A program made the position numbers and the translations under genes. Positions 8,090-17,286 of a stretch of 64,000 nt of DNA are shown here, piece by piece. Source of the stretch: an uncultured Eudoraea sp. (GTDB taxonomy: Bacteria > Bacteroidota > Bacteroidia > Flavobacteriales > Flavobacteriaceae); the NCBI GenBank assembly GCA_947258405.1, contig CAMYIE010000001.1, positions 1 to 64,000 of the forward strand, read 5' to 3'. The notes under the pieces are model-generated. The model was not told the origin of the DNA, did not search any database, and saw only the letters and a program-made list of their open reading frames with translations. The first letter of the stretch is position 1. Every line of letters starts with the position of its first letter.

Positions 8090-8719
8090 ATGACACATTT
8101 AATAATCTTGTTTTTTGCCACCTATTCTGCCGCCTTTATGGCAACCGTACCGCCTGGATTGTTGAATATGAATGCAGCGAAGACGTCTGTAGATAAAGGG
8201 AAATTGAATGGAATCATTTTCAGCACTGGGGTTGCAGTTATTATTATGACCCAGGCCTATATCGCGGTGCTGATCTCTAAATTCCTTTACAGGAATCCTG
8301 AAGTAATAGATCATCTGCTAAAAATCGCTCTTTTGGTTTTTGCTTTCTTCGCAGTCTTTTTCTTTATATCGGCAAAGAAGAACAAGGTTAAAAACATTCG
8401 TATGGTGAAGGTGAGTAAGAAGAACAGTTTTTTCAAGGGAATGCTGTTGGCCTCACTCAATCTCCTCACCATACCTTATTACGCTGGCTTAAACGCCATG
8501 TGGAATGCAAGCGGGTGGATTAAATTTGAGATCTGGGATATATTGACTTTTGTTTTTGCGGCTGGCTGCGGTTCATTTACCGTACTTTATCTCTACACTA
8601 TTTACTTTAATAAACTGGAGGCCAAAACCGACAGGTTTTCCAAAAATTCGAACTACATAATAAGCCTTTTGATGCTTATTCTGCTCACCATTACCATTAT
8701 TCGTATATTCTATAACTGA
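8090..8719 (+). CDS. LysE-family exporter
   Basis: Inner-membrane protein of 209 residues with about six hydrophobic helices. Its N-terminal part carries the family signature TVPPGLLNMNAAKTS, corresponding to the PGP/N motif of LysE/RhtB transporters. The family exports amino acids or small polar metabolites, and the substrate here is unknown. The gene starts 3 bp after trmB and ends 5 bp before an alkyltransferase-like gene, so the three are likely co-transcribed. Confidence 0.8.
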   Translation: MTHLIILFFATYSAAFMATVPPGLLNMNAAKTSVDKGKLNGIIFSTGVAVIIMTQAYIAVLISKFLYRNPEVIDHLLKIALLVFAFFAVFFFISAKKNKVKNIRMVKVSKKNSFFKGMLLASLNLLTIPYYAGLNAMWNASGWIKFEIWDILTFVFAAGCGSFTVLYLYTIYFNKLEAKTDRFSKNSNYIISLLMLILLTITIIRIFYN

Positions 8720-8724
8720 ACAGG

Positions 8725-9063
8725 ATGAAGGATCAAAGCTTTTTTGAGAAAGTTTACGAGGTTGCCCGACAGATTCCCTACGGAAGGGTTACTTCCTATG
8801 GTGCAATTGCGAGGTATTTGGGAACAGGCCGAAGCGCTAGAATGGTCGGCTGGGCGATGAATGGATCGATCAAGAATGGGGATATTCCCGCTCACAGGGT
8901 GGTTAATCGGAAAGGCCTTCTCAGTGGCAAACATCATTTTGGTGGAACCCATCTGATGCAACAACTCCTGGAGAATGAAGGTATTGAGGTGGAAGATGAC
9001 CAGGTGGTAGATTTTGAAAAGCACTTTTGGGATCCATCAGCAGAATTATCCCATGATCTCTGA
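8725..9063 (+). CDS. alkyltransferase-like protein (ATL; MGMT fold without the acceptor cysteine)
   Basis: 112 residues with the DNA-binding fold of O6-methylguanine-DNA methyltransferase. The helix-turn-helix region PYGRVTSYGAIAR (18-30) and arginine-finger region SARMVGWAM (37-45) are intact. The active-site motif, PCHRV in repair enzymes, is PAHRV here (residues 55-59). The alkyl-accepting cysteine is therefore Ala56 and the protein cannot repair DNA by suicide transfer. Known ATLs bind O6-alkylguanine lesions and hand them to nucleotide excision repair; that role is inferred here. The gene ends the phospho-relay/trmB/LysE run. Confidence 0.9.
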   Translation: MKDQSFFEKVYEVARQIPYGRVTSYGAIARYLGTGRSARMVGWAMNGSIKNGDIPAHRVVNRKGLLSGKHHFGGTHLMQQLLENEGIEVEDDQVVDFEKHFWDPSAELSHDL

Positions 9064-9161
9064 TCTTCTAATATTTAATCAGATCTCATTGCTATTCGAA
9101 AGCGCTATCTTTCCATAGTACATTTCAATTAGGCTTCACAATTATTTAGGCTGTAAAACCC

Positions 9162-9169
9162 TATCTTTG
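9162..9169 (+). promoter_or_regulatory. -7 promoter element upstream of the Mrp/ApbC gene
   Basis: TATCTTTG matches TAnnTTTG exactly, 32 nt before the ATG at 9202. The -33 TTG is not evident at the ideal spacing. Confidence 0.5.
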
Positions 9170-9201
9170 AATGTTAATTTATTAGGCTACAATAACTAGA
9201 T

Positions 9202-10338
9202 ATGAAACTGGCAAAGACCGATATTATAAAAGCCCTGGAAACGATCACTGTACCTGGTGAAGGCCAAAATATGGTAGAAAGTGGTGCAGTGAAGAATATT
9301 CAGGTCTTTGGGGACGAAGTTGTAATCGATATCACGATTAATAATCCCAGTCTTCAGGCACGTAAGAAAACAGAGGTAGAGATCCTGAAAACGATTCACC
9401 AAAAGGTCTATGAAAAAGCGAAAATTACGATCAACGTCAAAGTTGATGCACCTTCCAAACCTAAGGTAAATGAGATCAAAGGGAAACCTATTCCGGGGAT
9501 TCAGAATATTATTGCCATTGCATCTGGCAAAGGGGGTGTGGGAAAATCTACTATCACAGCCAATCTGGCGGTGACCCTGGCCAAAATGGGTTTTAAAGTA
9601 GGACTATTGGATGCCGACATTTACGGGCCATCCATGCCTTTGATGTTCGATGTTACCCATGAAAAACCCCTTGCAACCAACATTGATGGCAAGTCGAAGA
9701 TGAGACCTGTTGAAAACTATGGTGTAAAAGTATTGTCTATAGGATTTTTTACAGAACCTAATCAGGCAGTTATCTGGAGAGGCCCAATGGCGGCCAAAGC
9801 GCTTAATCAGTTGATTTTTGACGCACACTGGGCAGACCTGGACTTTATGCTTGTCGATCTGCCACCGGGGACAGGCGACATTCATTTGAGTATTATGCAG
9901 GCTATGCCTGTTACAGGAGCCGTTGTGGTAAGCACACCCCAGGAAGTAGCCCTTTCGGATGCGCGGAAAGGAGTTGCAATGTTCCAGCAAGAATCGATCA
10001 ATGTACCTGTACTGGGGGTCGTTGAAAATATGGCCTATTTCACTCCTGATGAATTACCAGATAAAAAATACTATATATTTGGAAAGGAAGGGGCAAAAAA
10101 CCTGGCGGAAGATCTCGATGTCCCTTTCCTTGGTGAGATCCCGTTAGTACAAAGTATACGTGAAGCCGGAGATATTGGGAGGCCTGCTGCCCTGCAAACT
10201 GCCACACTGGTGGAAACGGCTTTCGACAATCTCACGAAGAAGGTGGTGGAAGAATTGGTGAGGCGTAATGATGATTTACCACCTACCGAAGCGATAAAGA
10301 TCACAACCATGGCAGGTTGTTCGGCCGTAAAAAAATAA
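9202..10338 (+). CDS. Mrp/NBP35-family iron-sulfur cluster carrier ATPase (ApbC)
   Basis: Cytoplasmic P-loop ATPase of 378 residues that carries and transfers Fe-S clusters. Residues 1-95 are a MIP18/DUF59-type domain. The deviant Walker A motif GKGGVGKST is at 109-117, followed by the switch DADIYGPSMP and the Walker B region LVDLPPGTGD. The usual CxxC of the Mrp core is not clear; a GCSAVKK tail at the C-terminus has a single cysteine. The NifU C-domain gene follows after 5 bp, giving a two-gene Fe-S assembly unit. Such a unit would serve cluster-rich neighbours such as complex I, PFOR and ferredoxin, though that link is only inferred. Confidence 0.92.
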   Translation: MKLAKTDIIKALETITVPGEGQNMVESGAVKNIQVFGDEVVIDITINNPSLQARKKTEVEILKTIHQKVYEKAKITINVKVDAPSKPKVNEIKGKPIPGIQNIIAIASGKGGVGKSTITANLAVTLAKMGFKVGLLDADIYGPSMPLMFDVTHEKPLATNIDGKSKMRPVENYGVKVLSIGFFTEPNQAVIWRGPMAAKALNQLIFDAHWADLDFMLVDLPPGTGDIHLSIMQAMPVTGAVVVSTPQEVALSDARKGVAMFQQESINVPVLGVVENMAYFTPDELPDKKYYIFGKEGAKNLAEDLDVPFLGEIPLVQSIREAGDIGRPAALQTATLVETAFDNLTKKVVEELVRRNDDLPPTEAIKITTMAGCSAVKK

Positions 10339-10343
10339 AGAAT

Positions 10344-10580
10344 ATGAAACCGGAAGAATTAAGAACAAATGTTGAAAAAGCACTGGATGAGATTCGCCCT
10401 TTCCTGCAAAGCGATGGTGGAGACATCTCACTGATCTCTATCAACGACAATAGTGTGAGAGTCCGGTTGGAAGGTAATTGCGTGGGTTGTTCTGTTAATC
10501 AGATGACATTAAAAAGCGGTGTTGAGATGACCATTAAAAAACACGCTCCTCAGATAGAAAGTGTTATCAATATCGATTAA
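10344..10580 (+). CDS. NifU C-terminal domain protein (Nfu-type Fe-S scaffold)
   Basis: A 78-residue scaffold protein. The core is the NFU domain with the cluster-binding pair Cys46-x-x-Cys49 (GNCVGCSVN) and the preceding FLQSDGGDI signature. ATG 10344 is preferred as start: the longer reading from 10317 would overlap the preceding gene, and MKPEELRTNV suits the family. It probably works with the Mrp ATPase 5 bp upstream in assembling or delivering 4Fe-4S clusters in the cytoplasm. Confidence 0.92.
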   Translation: MKPEELRTNVEKALDEIRPFLQSDGGDISLISINDNSVRVRLEGNCVGCSVNQMTLKSGVEMTIKKHAPQIESVINID

Positions 10581-10639
10581 CTTCTTAAGTCTCAGTTCCA
10601 GTCACGTATAGTATTATAATATATTCCCGGAATTCCTTT

Positions 10640-12376
10640 TTATATCCTTGCCTGATAGGTAAACAGATGATAATAGCGCCCCCTGGCGTCGATCAATTGG
10701 TCGTGATTGCCTTGTTCTGCGATCTGGCCATTTTCTATTACCAAAATCTGATCGGCTTTTCTTATGGTACTCAGTCTGTGGGCTATCACAAAAGTGGTTC
10801 TCCCCCGGGTCAGTTCAGCAAGACTCTTTTGTATTAAAGCTTCACTTTCGGTATCGAGGTTTGAAGTGGCTTCATCCAGGATCAGGATTTTGGGATCGGC
10901 AAGTACAGCCCTGGCAATAGCAATCCGCTGGCGCTGCCCGCCCGACAACTTAATACCCCGCTCGCCTATGAGTGTATCTAAACCGTCCTCAAAACGATCG
11001 GTGAATTCATCCACATAGGCGGCTTGGACGGCTCTTTTTAATTCAGATTCAGTAGCGTCGGGTCTGGGAAACAATATGTTTTCGCCAATAGTTCCTTCAA
11101 ATAGAAAATCATCCTGTAATACTACCCCAAGATATTGCCTGAAACTATTCAAATCTATCCTCGACAGGTCCTTACCATCTATCTTTACCACACCGTTTTG
11201 AGGAGTGAGGAAGCTCGCCGCGAGTCCTGCTATAGTGCTTTTGCCAGAACCCGAACTCCCTACAAGGGCCACAACGCTTCCGGCTGGCGCCTTAAAACTC
11301 ACATTATGCAGTACCGCCTTGTCTTCTTCATAGGCAAAAGACACATCTGCGAACTCCATATCGCCACTGATGGTTTCAAGCACCATATCCCTGTTATTCT
11401 GGTCTGCCTCTGGCACAAAATTCATCAGTTCTTCGGTACGGTCTAACCCGGCAAGTGCTTCTGTCAGCTGACTGCCGATATTACTCATTTGGACGATGGG
11501 GGCAATCATTAATCCAAGAAGGAATGTAAAAGTTAGAAATTCACCCACGGTAAGTTCATCTATCATAATCTTATAACCTCCGATACCCATTATACCGGTT
11601 GTGGCGAGGCCCAGCAGGAAAGTGGATGAACTGGTCATAAATGCTGTAGCGGTAAGGCTTCTTTTTACATTTTGATACAGTTTATAGACACCTTTTTCAA
11701 AGACACTATGTTCCTGGACTTCGGCATTAAATCCTTTTATTACTCGAATTCCACCTAGTGTTTCGGTTAATCTACCGGTTACTTCGGCATTGATTTTCCC
11801 CCGGTTTCTAAATATCGGACGGATGATCTTAAATGCTTTTAAAGCGATTACCGCAAAAATTGCCAGGGGAATAAGCACAAACAGGGTCATGCTTGGGCTT
11901 ATGTTGATCAGTAAAATCAATGAGACTATAGCGGTAATACTACCGCCCACTAATTGTACAAGTCCTGTACCGATAAGATTCCGTACTCCCTCTACATCGG
12001 TCATGATACGCGATACCAATTCACCAGATTTGGTATTATCGAAAAAACGTATTGGAAGCGATAGCACCTGCTTCTGTACCTGGGCCCTTAATTCTGATAT
12101 CATGAACTGTGCCTGTACACTTAGGATCCTGGTTAACAGGAAGGAAGTCACAGATTGAACCAATATAGCCAGGATCACCAGTATGACAAGGATCTTAAGA
12201 AAATCCATATCCTTATTAGGAATGATATCGTCCATAAGATATTTTAAAGACAACGGAGCCACAAAACTCGCTCCCTTACTGATAATAATAAGGAGCAAGC
12301 CTATAAAGACCAGGTTTCTCCTTGGCCAGATAATTGTCTTAAAAGCCTTATAAACACTTATTTTTTTGTCTGACAT
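10640..12376 (-). CDS. ABC transporter, fused permease and ATPase (MsbA-like exporter)
   Basis: Half-transporter of 578 residues. The N-terminal 310 residues hold a six-helix type IV (exporter) membrane domain. The ATPase domain has Walker A (VGSSGSGKST), the Q loop (VLQDDFLF), the ABC signature LSGGQRQRIAIARA, Walker B (ILILDEATSNLD) and the H loop (IAHRLST). It works as a homodimer or with a partner and resembles lipid and drug exporters; the substrate cannot be told. A TAAATTTG -7 element sits about 40 nt upstream, and a palindrome lies in the shared region with the divergent acylase gene. Confidence 0.93.
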   Translation of the reverse strand: MSDKKISVYKAFKTIIWPRRNLVFIGLLLIIISKGASFVAPLSLKYLMDDIIPNKDMDFLKILVILVILAILVQSVTSFLLTRILSVQAQFMISELRAQVQKQVLSLPIRFFDNTKSGELVSRIMTDVEGVRNLIGTGLVQLVGGSITAIVSLILLINISPSMTLFVLIPLAIFAVIALKAFKIIRPIFRNRGKINAEVTGRLTETLGGIRVIKGFNAEVQEHSVFEKGVYKLYQNVKRSLTATAFMTSSSTFLLGLATTGIMGIGGYKIMIDELTVGEFLTFTFLLGLMIAPIVQMSNIGSQLTEALAGLDRTEELMNFVPEADQNNRDMVLETISGDMEFADVSFAYEEDKAVLHNVSFKAPAGSVVALVGSSGSGKSTIAGLAASFLTPQNGVVKIDGKDLSRIDLNSFRQYLGVVLQDDFLFEGTIGENILFPRPDATESELKRAVQAAYVDEFTDRFEDGLDTLIGERGIKLSGGQRQRIAIARAVLADPKILILDEATSNLDTESEALIQKSLAELTRGRTTFVIAHRLSTIRKADQILVIENGQIAEQGNHDQLIDARGRYYHLFTYQARI

Positions 12377-12415
12377 GAATAGGGGTATTCTTTCGGTAAG
12401 CCCTGCAATTTAGTG

Positions 12416-12423
12416 CAAATTTA
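12416..12423 (-). promoter_or_regulatory. -7 promoter element of the ABC exporter gene
   Basis: The minus strand reads TAAATTTG, an exact TAnnTTTG match, 40 nt upstream of the ATG at 12376. Confidence 0.45.
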
Positions 12424-12462
12424 CGGGGTGTGAATCGATGTACCCCTTGTGTAGAGAATTAT

Positions 12463-12480
12463 TATGCTAAAATTAGCATA
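12463..12480. promoter_or_regulatory. 18-bp palindrome, candidate operator between divergent genes
   Basis: TATGCTAA and TTAGCATA (12463-12470 and 12473-12480) form 8-bp perfect arms around an AA centre. It lies between the ABC exporter and the penicillin-acylase-family gene, about 40 bp upstream of the exporter's -7 element. Position and symmetry suit a dimeric repressor or activator; no regulator gene is adjacent. Confidence 0.4.
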
Positions 12481-12544
12481 TAAGAGTACTGACGCTTAAA
12501 TTAAACCCGGCATACTAAAAGCCTCTTCTTAAATGTATTCAACT

Positions 12545-14716
12545 ATGAAGAATTTTACTGCGATTTTCATCTTGATCCTGATGGGTTGTAAAACCGATGG
12601 TTTCCACTCAGAAATAGAACGTTGGGAGCAGCATGCTGAGAATACTACCATTATCAGGGATCAATATGGGGTTCCTCATATCTATGGTAAAACCGATGCT
12701 GATGCGGTATTTGGGATGCTTTATGCACAATGTGAGGATGATTTTAATCGTGTTGAACGGAATTATATCTGGGCCATTGGCCGTTTGGCAGAAGTTGAGG
12801 GCGAGATAGCTCTTTACAGCGATCTGCGGGCCAGGCTTTTTATGACCAAGGAGGAGGCCATTGAACAATACAACAGGAGTCCGGAATGGTTAAAGAAACT
12901 GTGCAGGGCATTTGCCGACGGGATCAATTACTATCTACATACCCATCCTGATGTAAAACCCCGTTTGCTGACCAGGTTTGAACCTTGGATGCCGATGTAT
13001 TTCAGCGAAGGTTCTATCGGGGGAGATATCGAAAGAGTCAGTACCAATAAGATCAGGACGCTTTATCAGGAGGATATCCGCAAAAGTGTCCCCGCTCTTA
13101 CTCAAAAATCCAGTATCGCTCCGGAGCCCCAGGGATCTAACGGGATTGCTTTATCGGGTAAGCTTACTGCTTCAGGTAATACAATGCTGCTAATTAATCC
13201 ACATACTTCCTTTTATTTCAGGGGGGAAGTACATGTGGTTAGCGAGGAAGGACTTAATGCCTATGGAGCGGTTACCTGGGGCCAGTTTTTTATCTATCAG
13301 GGCTTTAATGAAAAAACAGGCTGGATGCACACTTCTACTTATACAGATGTGTTAGATGAGTATATTGAAACCACCGAGGAGCGAGATGATCGTCTTTATT
13401 ATCATTATGGTGAAGAATGGAGAGAGGTTGAGACCGGAGAGGTAATTCTGGACTACAAGGATGGGAATAGTATTAAGAAAAAAACCTTTCCGGTTTACAG
13501 GACCCATCATGGGCCTATAACCCATAAAATAGGTGACAAGCTGGTGGCTACTTCAATGATGTGGGAACCTTCCAAAGCATTGAGCCAATCTTATTTGCGC
13601 ACAAAACAGAGCGGATACAAGGGATTTAGAGAAATGATGGATATCAGGACAAATTCTTCCAACAACACGGTCTATGCCGATGCGGAGGGGAATATCGCCT
13701 ATTTTCACGGGAACTTTATTCCGGTACGAGATACTATTTTTGATTTTACCAGGGCTGTTGATGGCAGCGATCCCAATACAGATTGGAAAGGGCTCCATCG
13801 GGTAGATGAAAATATCCTTGTCCTTAATCCTCAGAATGGCTGGATTCAAAATTGTAATTCCACCCCCTTTACCGCGGCGGCCGAATTCAGCCCCAAAAAA
13901 GAAGACTATCCCAGATATATGTCCAGGGATCAAGAGAATTTCAGGGGTGTGCACGCGATCGAATTGCTGGAAGACATCAAAGAATTTACCCCCGACAGCC
14001 TTGTAAAACTTGCCTACGATCCTTTTCTTCCGGCATTTGAGGCGCTGATCCCGGGTCTTATAGAAGCATATGACCGCTCTTTATCACCTTCAGAAGAACT
14101 CGTGGAACCGCTGGAGGTACTTAGACAATGGAATTACGAGACCTCTGCAGAATCTGTGGCGATGAGCCTGGCACATTACTACGGGACACATTATCTGAAG
14201 AAGGGATCAAGACCCGAACCTATGAGCCAAATGGAGCTGCTCACCTATTTCGGAAGTCGTTCCCCGGAGAAGGAAAGGATTAAAATTTTTGAGAATGCCC
14301 TTGCCCAGCTTCAATCGGATTTCGGTAGCTGGAATATTCCCTGGGGGGAGATCAACCGCTATCAAAGGATTAACGGTGATATTACTCAGGCCTTTAATGA
14401 TAATTTACCGAGTATTCCCATCGGATTTGCTTCTGGCAGGTGGGGTGCCCTTGCGGCCTATGGTGCGCGCTATCATAACAACACTAAAAAGATTTATGGA
14501 ACACGTGGCAACAGTTTTGTTGCTGTGGTAGAATTTGGCCTAAAAGTAAATGCTATGTCAATTCTGGCTGGTGGTCAGAAGGGAGACCCTGGATCTGCTC
14601 ATTTCGATGACCAGTCAGAGATGTATGCCAAAGGGAAATTCAAAAAAGTATTGTACTATAAGGAAGATGTGATGAAAAATGCCAAAACTCAGTATCGACC
14701 CGGCCTGGTGGAATAA
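12545..14716 (+). CDS. penicillin acylase family (Ntn-hydrolase) lipoprotein
   Basis: Exported amidase of about 723 residues. Starting at ATG 12545 gives a compact SPII signal with lipobox LMGC; the ATG at 12533 would only add four residues. The fold is a self-processing Ntn hydrolase: an alpha part, a spacer, then the nucleophile serine at about residue 198 in the context PQGSNGIAL, which would become the beta-chain N-terminus after cleavage. Downstream family marks include NPHTSFYF and TTRGN-like GTRGNSF near the C-terminus. The family hydrolyses acyl amides such as penicillins, acyl-homoserine lactones and N-acyl amino acids; the substrate here is unknown. The lipid anchor places it in the periplasm or on the outer membrane. 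Confidence 0.9.
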   Translation: MKNFTAIFILILMGCKTDGFHSEIERWEQHAENTTIIRDQYGVPHIYGKTDADAVFGMLYAQCEDDFNRVERNYIWAIGRLAEVEGEIALYSDLRARLFMTKEEAIEQYNRSPEWLKKLCRAFADGINYYLHTHPDVKPRLLTRFEPWMPMYFSEGSIGGDIERVSTNKIRTLYQEDIRKSVPALTQKSSIAPEPQGSNGIALSGKLTASGNTMLLINPHTSFYFRGEVHVVSEEGLNAYGAVTWGQFFIYQGFNEKTGWMHTSTYTDVLDEYIETTEERDDRLYYHYGEEWREVETGEVILDYKDGNSIKKKTFPVYRTHHGPITHKIGDKLVATSMMWEPSKALSQSYLRTKQSGYKGFREMMDIRTNSSNNTVYADAEGNIAYFHGNFIPVRDTIFDFTRAVDGSDPNTDWKGLHRVDENILVLNPQNGWIQNCNSTPFTAAAEFSPKKEDYPRYMSRDQENFRGVHAIELLEDIKEFTPDSLVKLAYDPFLPAFEALIPGLIEAYDRSLSPSEELVEPLEVLRQWNYETSAESVAMSLAHYYGTHYLKKGSRPEPMSQMELLTYFGSRSPEKERIKIFENALAQLQSDFGSWNIPWGEINRYQRINGDITQAFNDNLPSIPIGFASGRWGALAAYGARYHNNTKKIYGTRGNSFVAVVEFGLKVNAMSILAGGQKGDPGSAHFDDQSEMYAKGKFKKVLYYKEDVMKNAKTQYRPGLVE

Positions 14717-14725
14717 TAGTGGTAT

Positions 14726-15367
14726 TTATTCCTGAACTACAATTAGAGAGGCCTTAGATCCGGTAGACAGCAACCACTTGTTGGAATAGATCAACTTTCC
14801 CTGGTCGTCATAGACATCTACCTGAGCGGTATTGGGCCCTGAAGAGCCTTGATTTAAAGCTTCAAAATCGAGCCTGTTAAACCCTTTGTCCAGATTAAGA
14901 TTTATGCCCTTGAAGCTGCCGGTTAGCAAGATATTGGCATCTACCACAAATCCGTTGGCATAGACTTTTACCCGATCACCATCCACATATTCGTGGTCTC
15001 TGCAAACCACCCCGATAAACTTCGATTTCGTCTTTACATCCCCAAGGTACATGTCTCCAAAATGCTTGTTGGAATTCGCTTTGGAACGCTCACCGATTTT
15101 AGTGTCCAGTTTCAGATCATGACCTGCCTGCTTAAGCTCTCCGTCGGGGAGCATTTTAACCACACGTTCAGTTTCCTTAAAATCACTGTCGAGTTCTTTT
15201 TTGTAAACCGATGGAATGCTCAGACTGGTATTGCTTTCGGGATTACTCTTGATATCAAGCTTATTACTGGCCTGTATATTAAGTTGCTGCGACTGTGGCA
15301 GGTCTGTTTGAGCCAGGATGCCGACAGTTACAAAAGAAAGAATACTAACTAAAACGATCCGTTTCAT
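14726..15367 (-). CDS. secreted hypothetical protein with a C-terminal beta-rich domain
   Basis: Exported protein of about 213 residues. The ATG at 15367 is preferred because it gives a standard signal peptide (MKRIVLVSILSFV, cleavage near ILAQ), whereas the frame from 15409 adds an unlikely leader. The mature part starts polar (residues 20-75) and continues into a domain of about 115 residues with hydrophobic alternation typical of beta strands (VKVYANGFVVDANILLTG, AQVDVYDDQGKLIY). There are no catalytic motifs I recognise. It ends 9 bp from the convergent acylase gene. Confidence 0.75.
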   Translation of the reverse strand: MKRIVLVSILSFVTVGILAQTDLPQSQQLNIQASNKLDIKSNPESNTSLSIPSVYKKELDSDFKETERVVKMLPDGELKQAGHDLKLDTKIGERSKANSNKHFGDMYLGDVKTKSKFIGVVCRDHEYVDGDRVKVYANGFVVDANILLTGSFKGINLNLDKGFNRLDFEALNQGSSGPNTAQVDVYDDQGKLIYSNKWLLSTGSKASLIVVQE

Positions 15368-15493
15368 AGCAACGCTAATAGACCATAAAATTAGCAAATA
15401 CCTTGCCACAGCTATATAAAATGCTGTTAAATTCGATAAAAGTGGGGTTCAAATACAAAAATGCGCTACTTCATGAAGACAAACTGATCTAAC

Positions 15494-15829
15494 TCATTTG
15501 TTTTCCAGCCTTGTCTTCCAATACTGAGGAGCGGCATCATCTGAGCGCTGATGCCAGAAATCGGGCGTAACTTTTCGTCCATCAAAAGTTTTTAATCGGC
15601 GTTGGTATACCCAAATGGTAGGATTGAAGACCATATCGGTTACGGCTACCGTATACAGTTGAGGATCCTCTTCGGAGGCTCTTTTATCTTCCTGCAATAG
15701 GACCTCAAAGCCATTGTGCTCCAGAAGTTTTTTGAGGAATTCAGCCCTGTCCTCATCGACTTTTTTTTCCACAAAGGTGACCCTTGTATCGTCTAAGCTC
15801 CCAAAAAGATGTTTCCCTCCTAACCCCAT
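15494..15829 (-). CDS. conserved hypothetical protein at the end of the kor-nuo operon
   Basis: A 111-residue cytoplasmic protein with no recognised family. It has no signal peptide or membrane segment. The sequence has a possible ferredoxin-like or DUF2007-like layout: an N-terminal alpha/beta part (TFVEKKVDEDRAEFLKKLLE, then FEVLLQED) and a strand YTVAVTDMVFN. It starts 4 bp after the nuoN stop codon, so it is co-transcribed with complex I. That suggests an accessory role, but nothing in the sequence shows one. Confidence 0.75.
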   Translation of the reverse strand: MGLGGKHLFGSLDDTRVTFVEKKVDEDRAEFLKKLLEHNGFEVLLQEDKRASEEDPQLYTVAVTDMVFNPTIWVYQRRLKTFDGRKVTPDFWHQRSDDAAPQYWKTRLENK

Positions 15830-15833
15830 TTTA

Positions 15834-17264
15834 TCAATTCATAAGATTCATACTCAGTTCATAAATATAGTCATAGACCGGACTGTAGATCCCAAGAACG
15901 ACAATACCGGCTATAGTGATTGCCAATCCCAAACGCATGTAGAGTTTACTTCGGAAAAAGGGGATCGGTGTTTCACTTGTTCTCAGGAACATGGCCCTGA
16001 TGACAAGAAGATAATAGTAGAGAGAGATAGTAACATTTACCACAGCAAGGAATACCAGCCAGAAAAACCCTTTACTAGCCGCAGCGGTAAAGAGGAAAAA
16101 CTTACCGAAAAAACCAGCCACCGGTGGGATACCGGCTAAGGAAAACAATGCCAGCATCATTACCAGGCTTAAATTGGGGTTGGTTCGGTAAAGACCTTCA
16201 TAATCTGTCATATTCTCTTTGCCTGTTTGGTTAGAGATGGCCTGGACAACACCAAAGGCGGCCAAATTGGAGAAAATATATATAAGGATAAAATAGACCA
16301 CTGTTGCCATACCCATACTGGTGCCGGATATTATCCCCAACAGAATGAATCCTGCTTGCGCTATTGAGGAGAAAGCAAGGAAACGTTTCATGTTTTTTTG
16401 TCGCAATGCGAACAGGTTACCTATGAACATCGTCGCTACAGCCAATGCGTAGATTACATTTTCCCAAACGTCGATCAGTGATTTTAATACAGTGAACAGC
16501 AATATGGTGAGAATAAATACCGCCGACCCTTTGGAAATCACCGAGAGATAAGAGGCAATACTGATAGGTGCTCCTTCGTAAACATCGGCAGTCCAGAAAT
16601 GAAAAGGCACCAAAGAAATCTTAAAAGCGAGTCCTGAAAAGAACAGGATAATACCCATTAATAATAGGTGATTACTTCCCACCAAGTTCACCAATTCTGC
16701 AAAATATATGGAACCGGAACTCGCATAGATCATAGAAATTCCAAAAAGTGAAATGCCGGAGGCGAGTGCGGAAGAAAGGATGAGTTTTATGCCCGCCTCG
16801 CTGGAAGCACGTTTAGTGATTTCGTAGGATGCCAATGCGGCAACTGGAAGAGTGGACAGTTCCAGACCGAGGTAGAACATAAGAAAATCTCCGGAAGAGA
16901 TCATAAAATACATTCCGATCAGTGAGGCAAAAAGAAGTATAAAGAATTCTGAAGCTTTTTGCTCGGTTATCAACCTGGCTCGGATCCATTCGGCCGACTG
17001 TAACAATAGAATGAGAACGCCTATATTCAATATATTTTTTACCAAATGGATAAGTCCGTTGGTATGGAATGTGCCGCCAAAAATTTGGTTTTCTTCCATA
17101 GGTAAAAATCCAATAATGGTATGGATTCCGAAAAGGAATATCCCCAGATGGATAATACTTTCCTTTTTCTTTGAAGGAATGGCAATTTCTGCCACAAGGA
17201 TGGCCAGTATGATCAATAACAATACAACCTCATGTCTTAAGATCAAAAAGTTACTCCAGGTCAT
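15834..17264 (-). CDS. nuoN: complex I subunit N (antiporter-like membrane subunit)
   Basis: Inner-membrane proton-pumping subunit of 476 residues with about 14 hydrophobic helices. Conserved charged positions of the antiporter-like subunits are visible: a glutamate in YLGLELSTLPV, a lysine in GLAFKISLVPFHFWTADVY, and the PPVAGFFGKFFLF segment. The distal membrane-arm order L-M-N is standard. It starts 22 bp after nuoM. Confidence 0.95.
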   Translation of the reverse strand: MTWSNFLILRHEVVLLLIILAILVAEIAIPSKKKESIIHLGIFLFGIHTIIGFLPMEENQIFGGTFHTNGLIHLVKNILNIGVLILLLQSAEWIRARLITEQKASEFFILLFASLIGMYFMISSGDFLMFYLGLELSTLPVAALASYEITKRASSEAGIKLILSSALASGISLFGISMIYASSGSIYFAELVNLVGSNHLLLMGIILFFSGLAFKISLVPFHFWTADVYEGAPISIASYLSVISKGSAVFILTILLFTVLKSLIDVWENVIYALAVATMFIGNLFALRQKNMKRFLAFSSIAQAGFILLGIISGTSMGMATVVYFILIYIFSNLAAFGVVQAISNQTGKENMTDYEGLYRTNPNLSLVMMLALFSLAGIPPVAGFFGKFFLFTAAASKGFFWLVFLAVVNVTISLYYYLLVIRAMFLRTSETPIPFFRSKLYMRLGLAITIAGIVVLGIYSPVYDYIYELSMNLMN

Positions 17265-17286
17265 AATTCATCAATTTGGTGTTATA

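Noticed and set aside
9064-9090. TCTGAT/ATCAGA inverted repeat after the ATL gene as a terminator
   Set aside because: Six-bp arms, 14-nt loop and no T tract; too weak.
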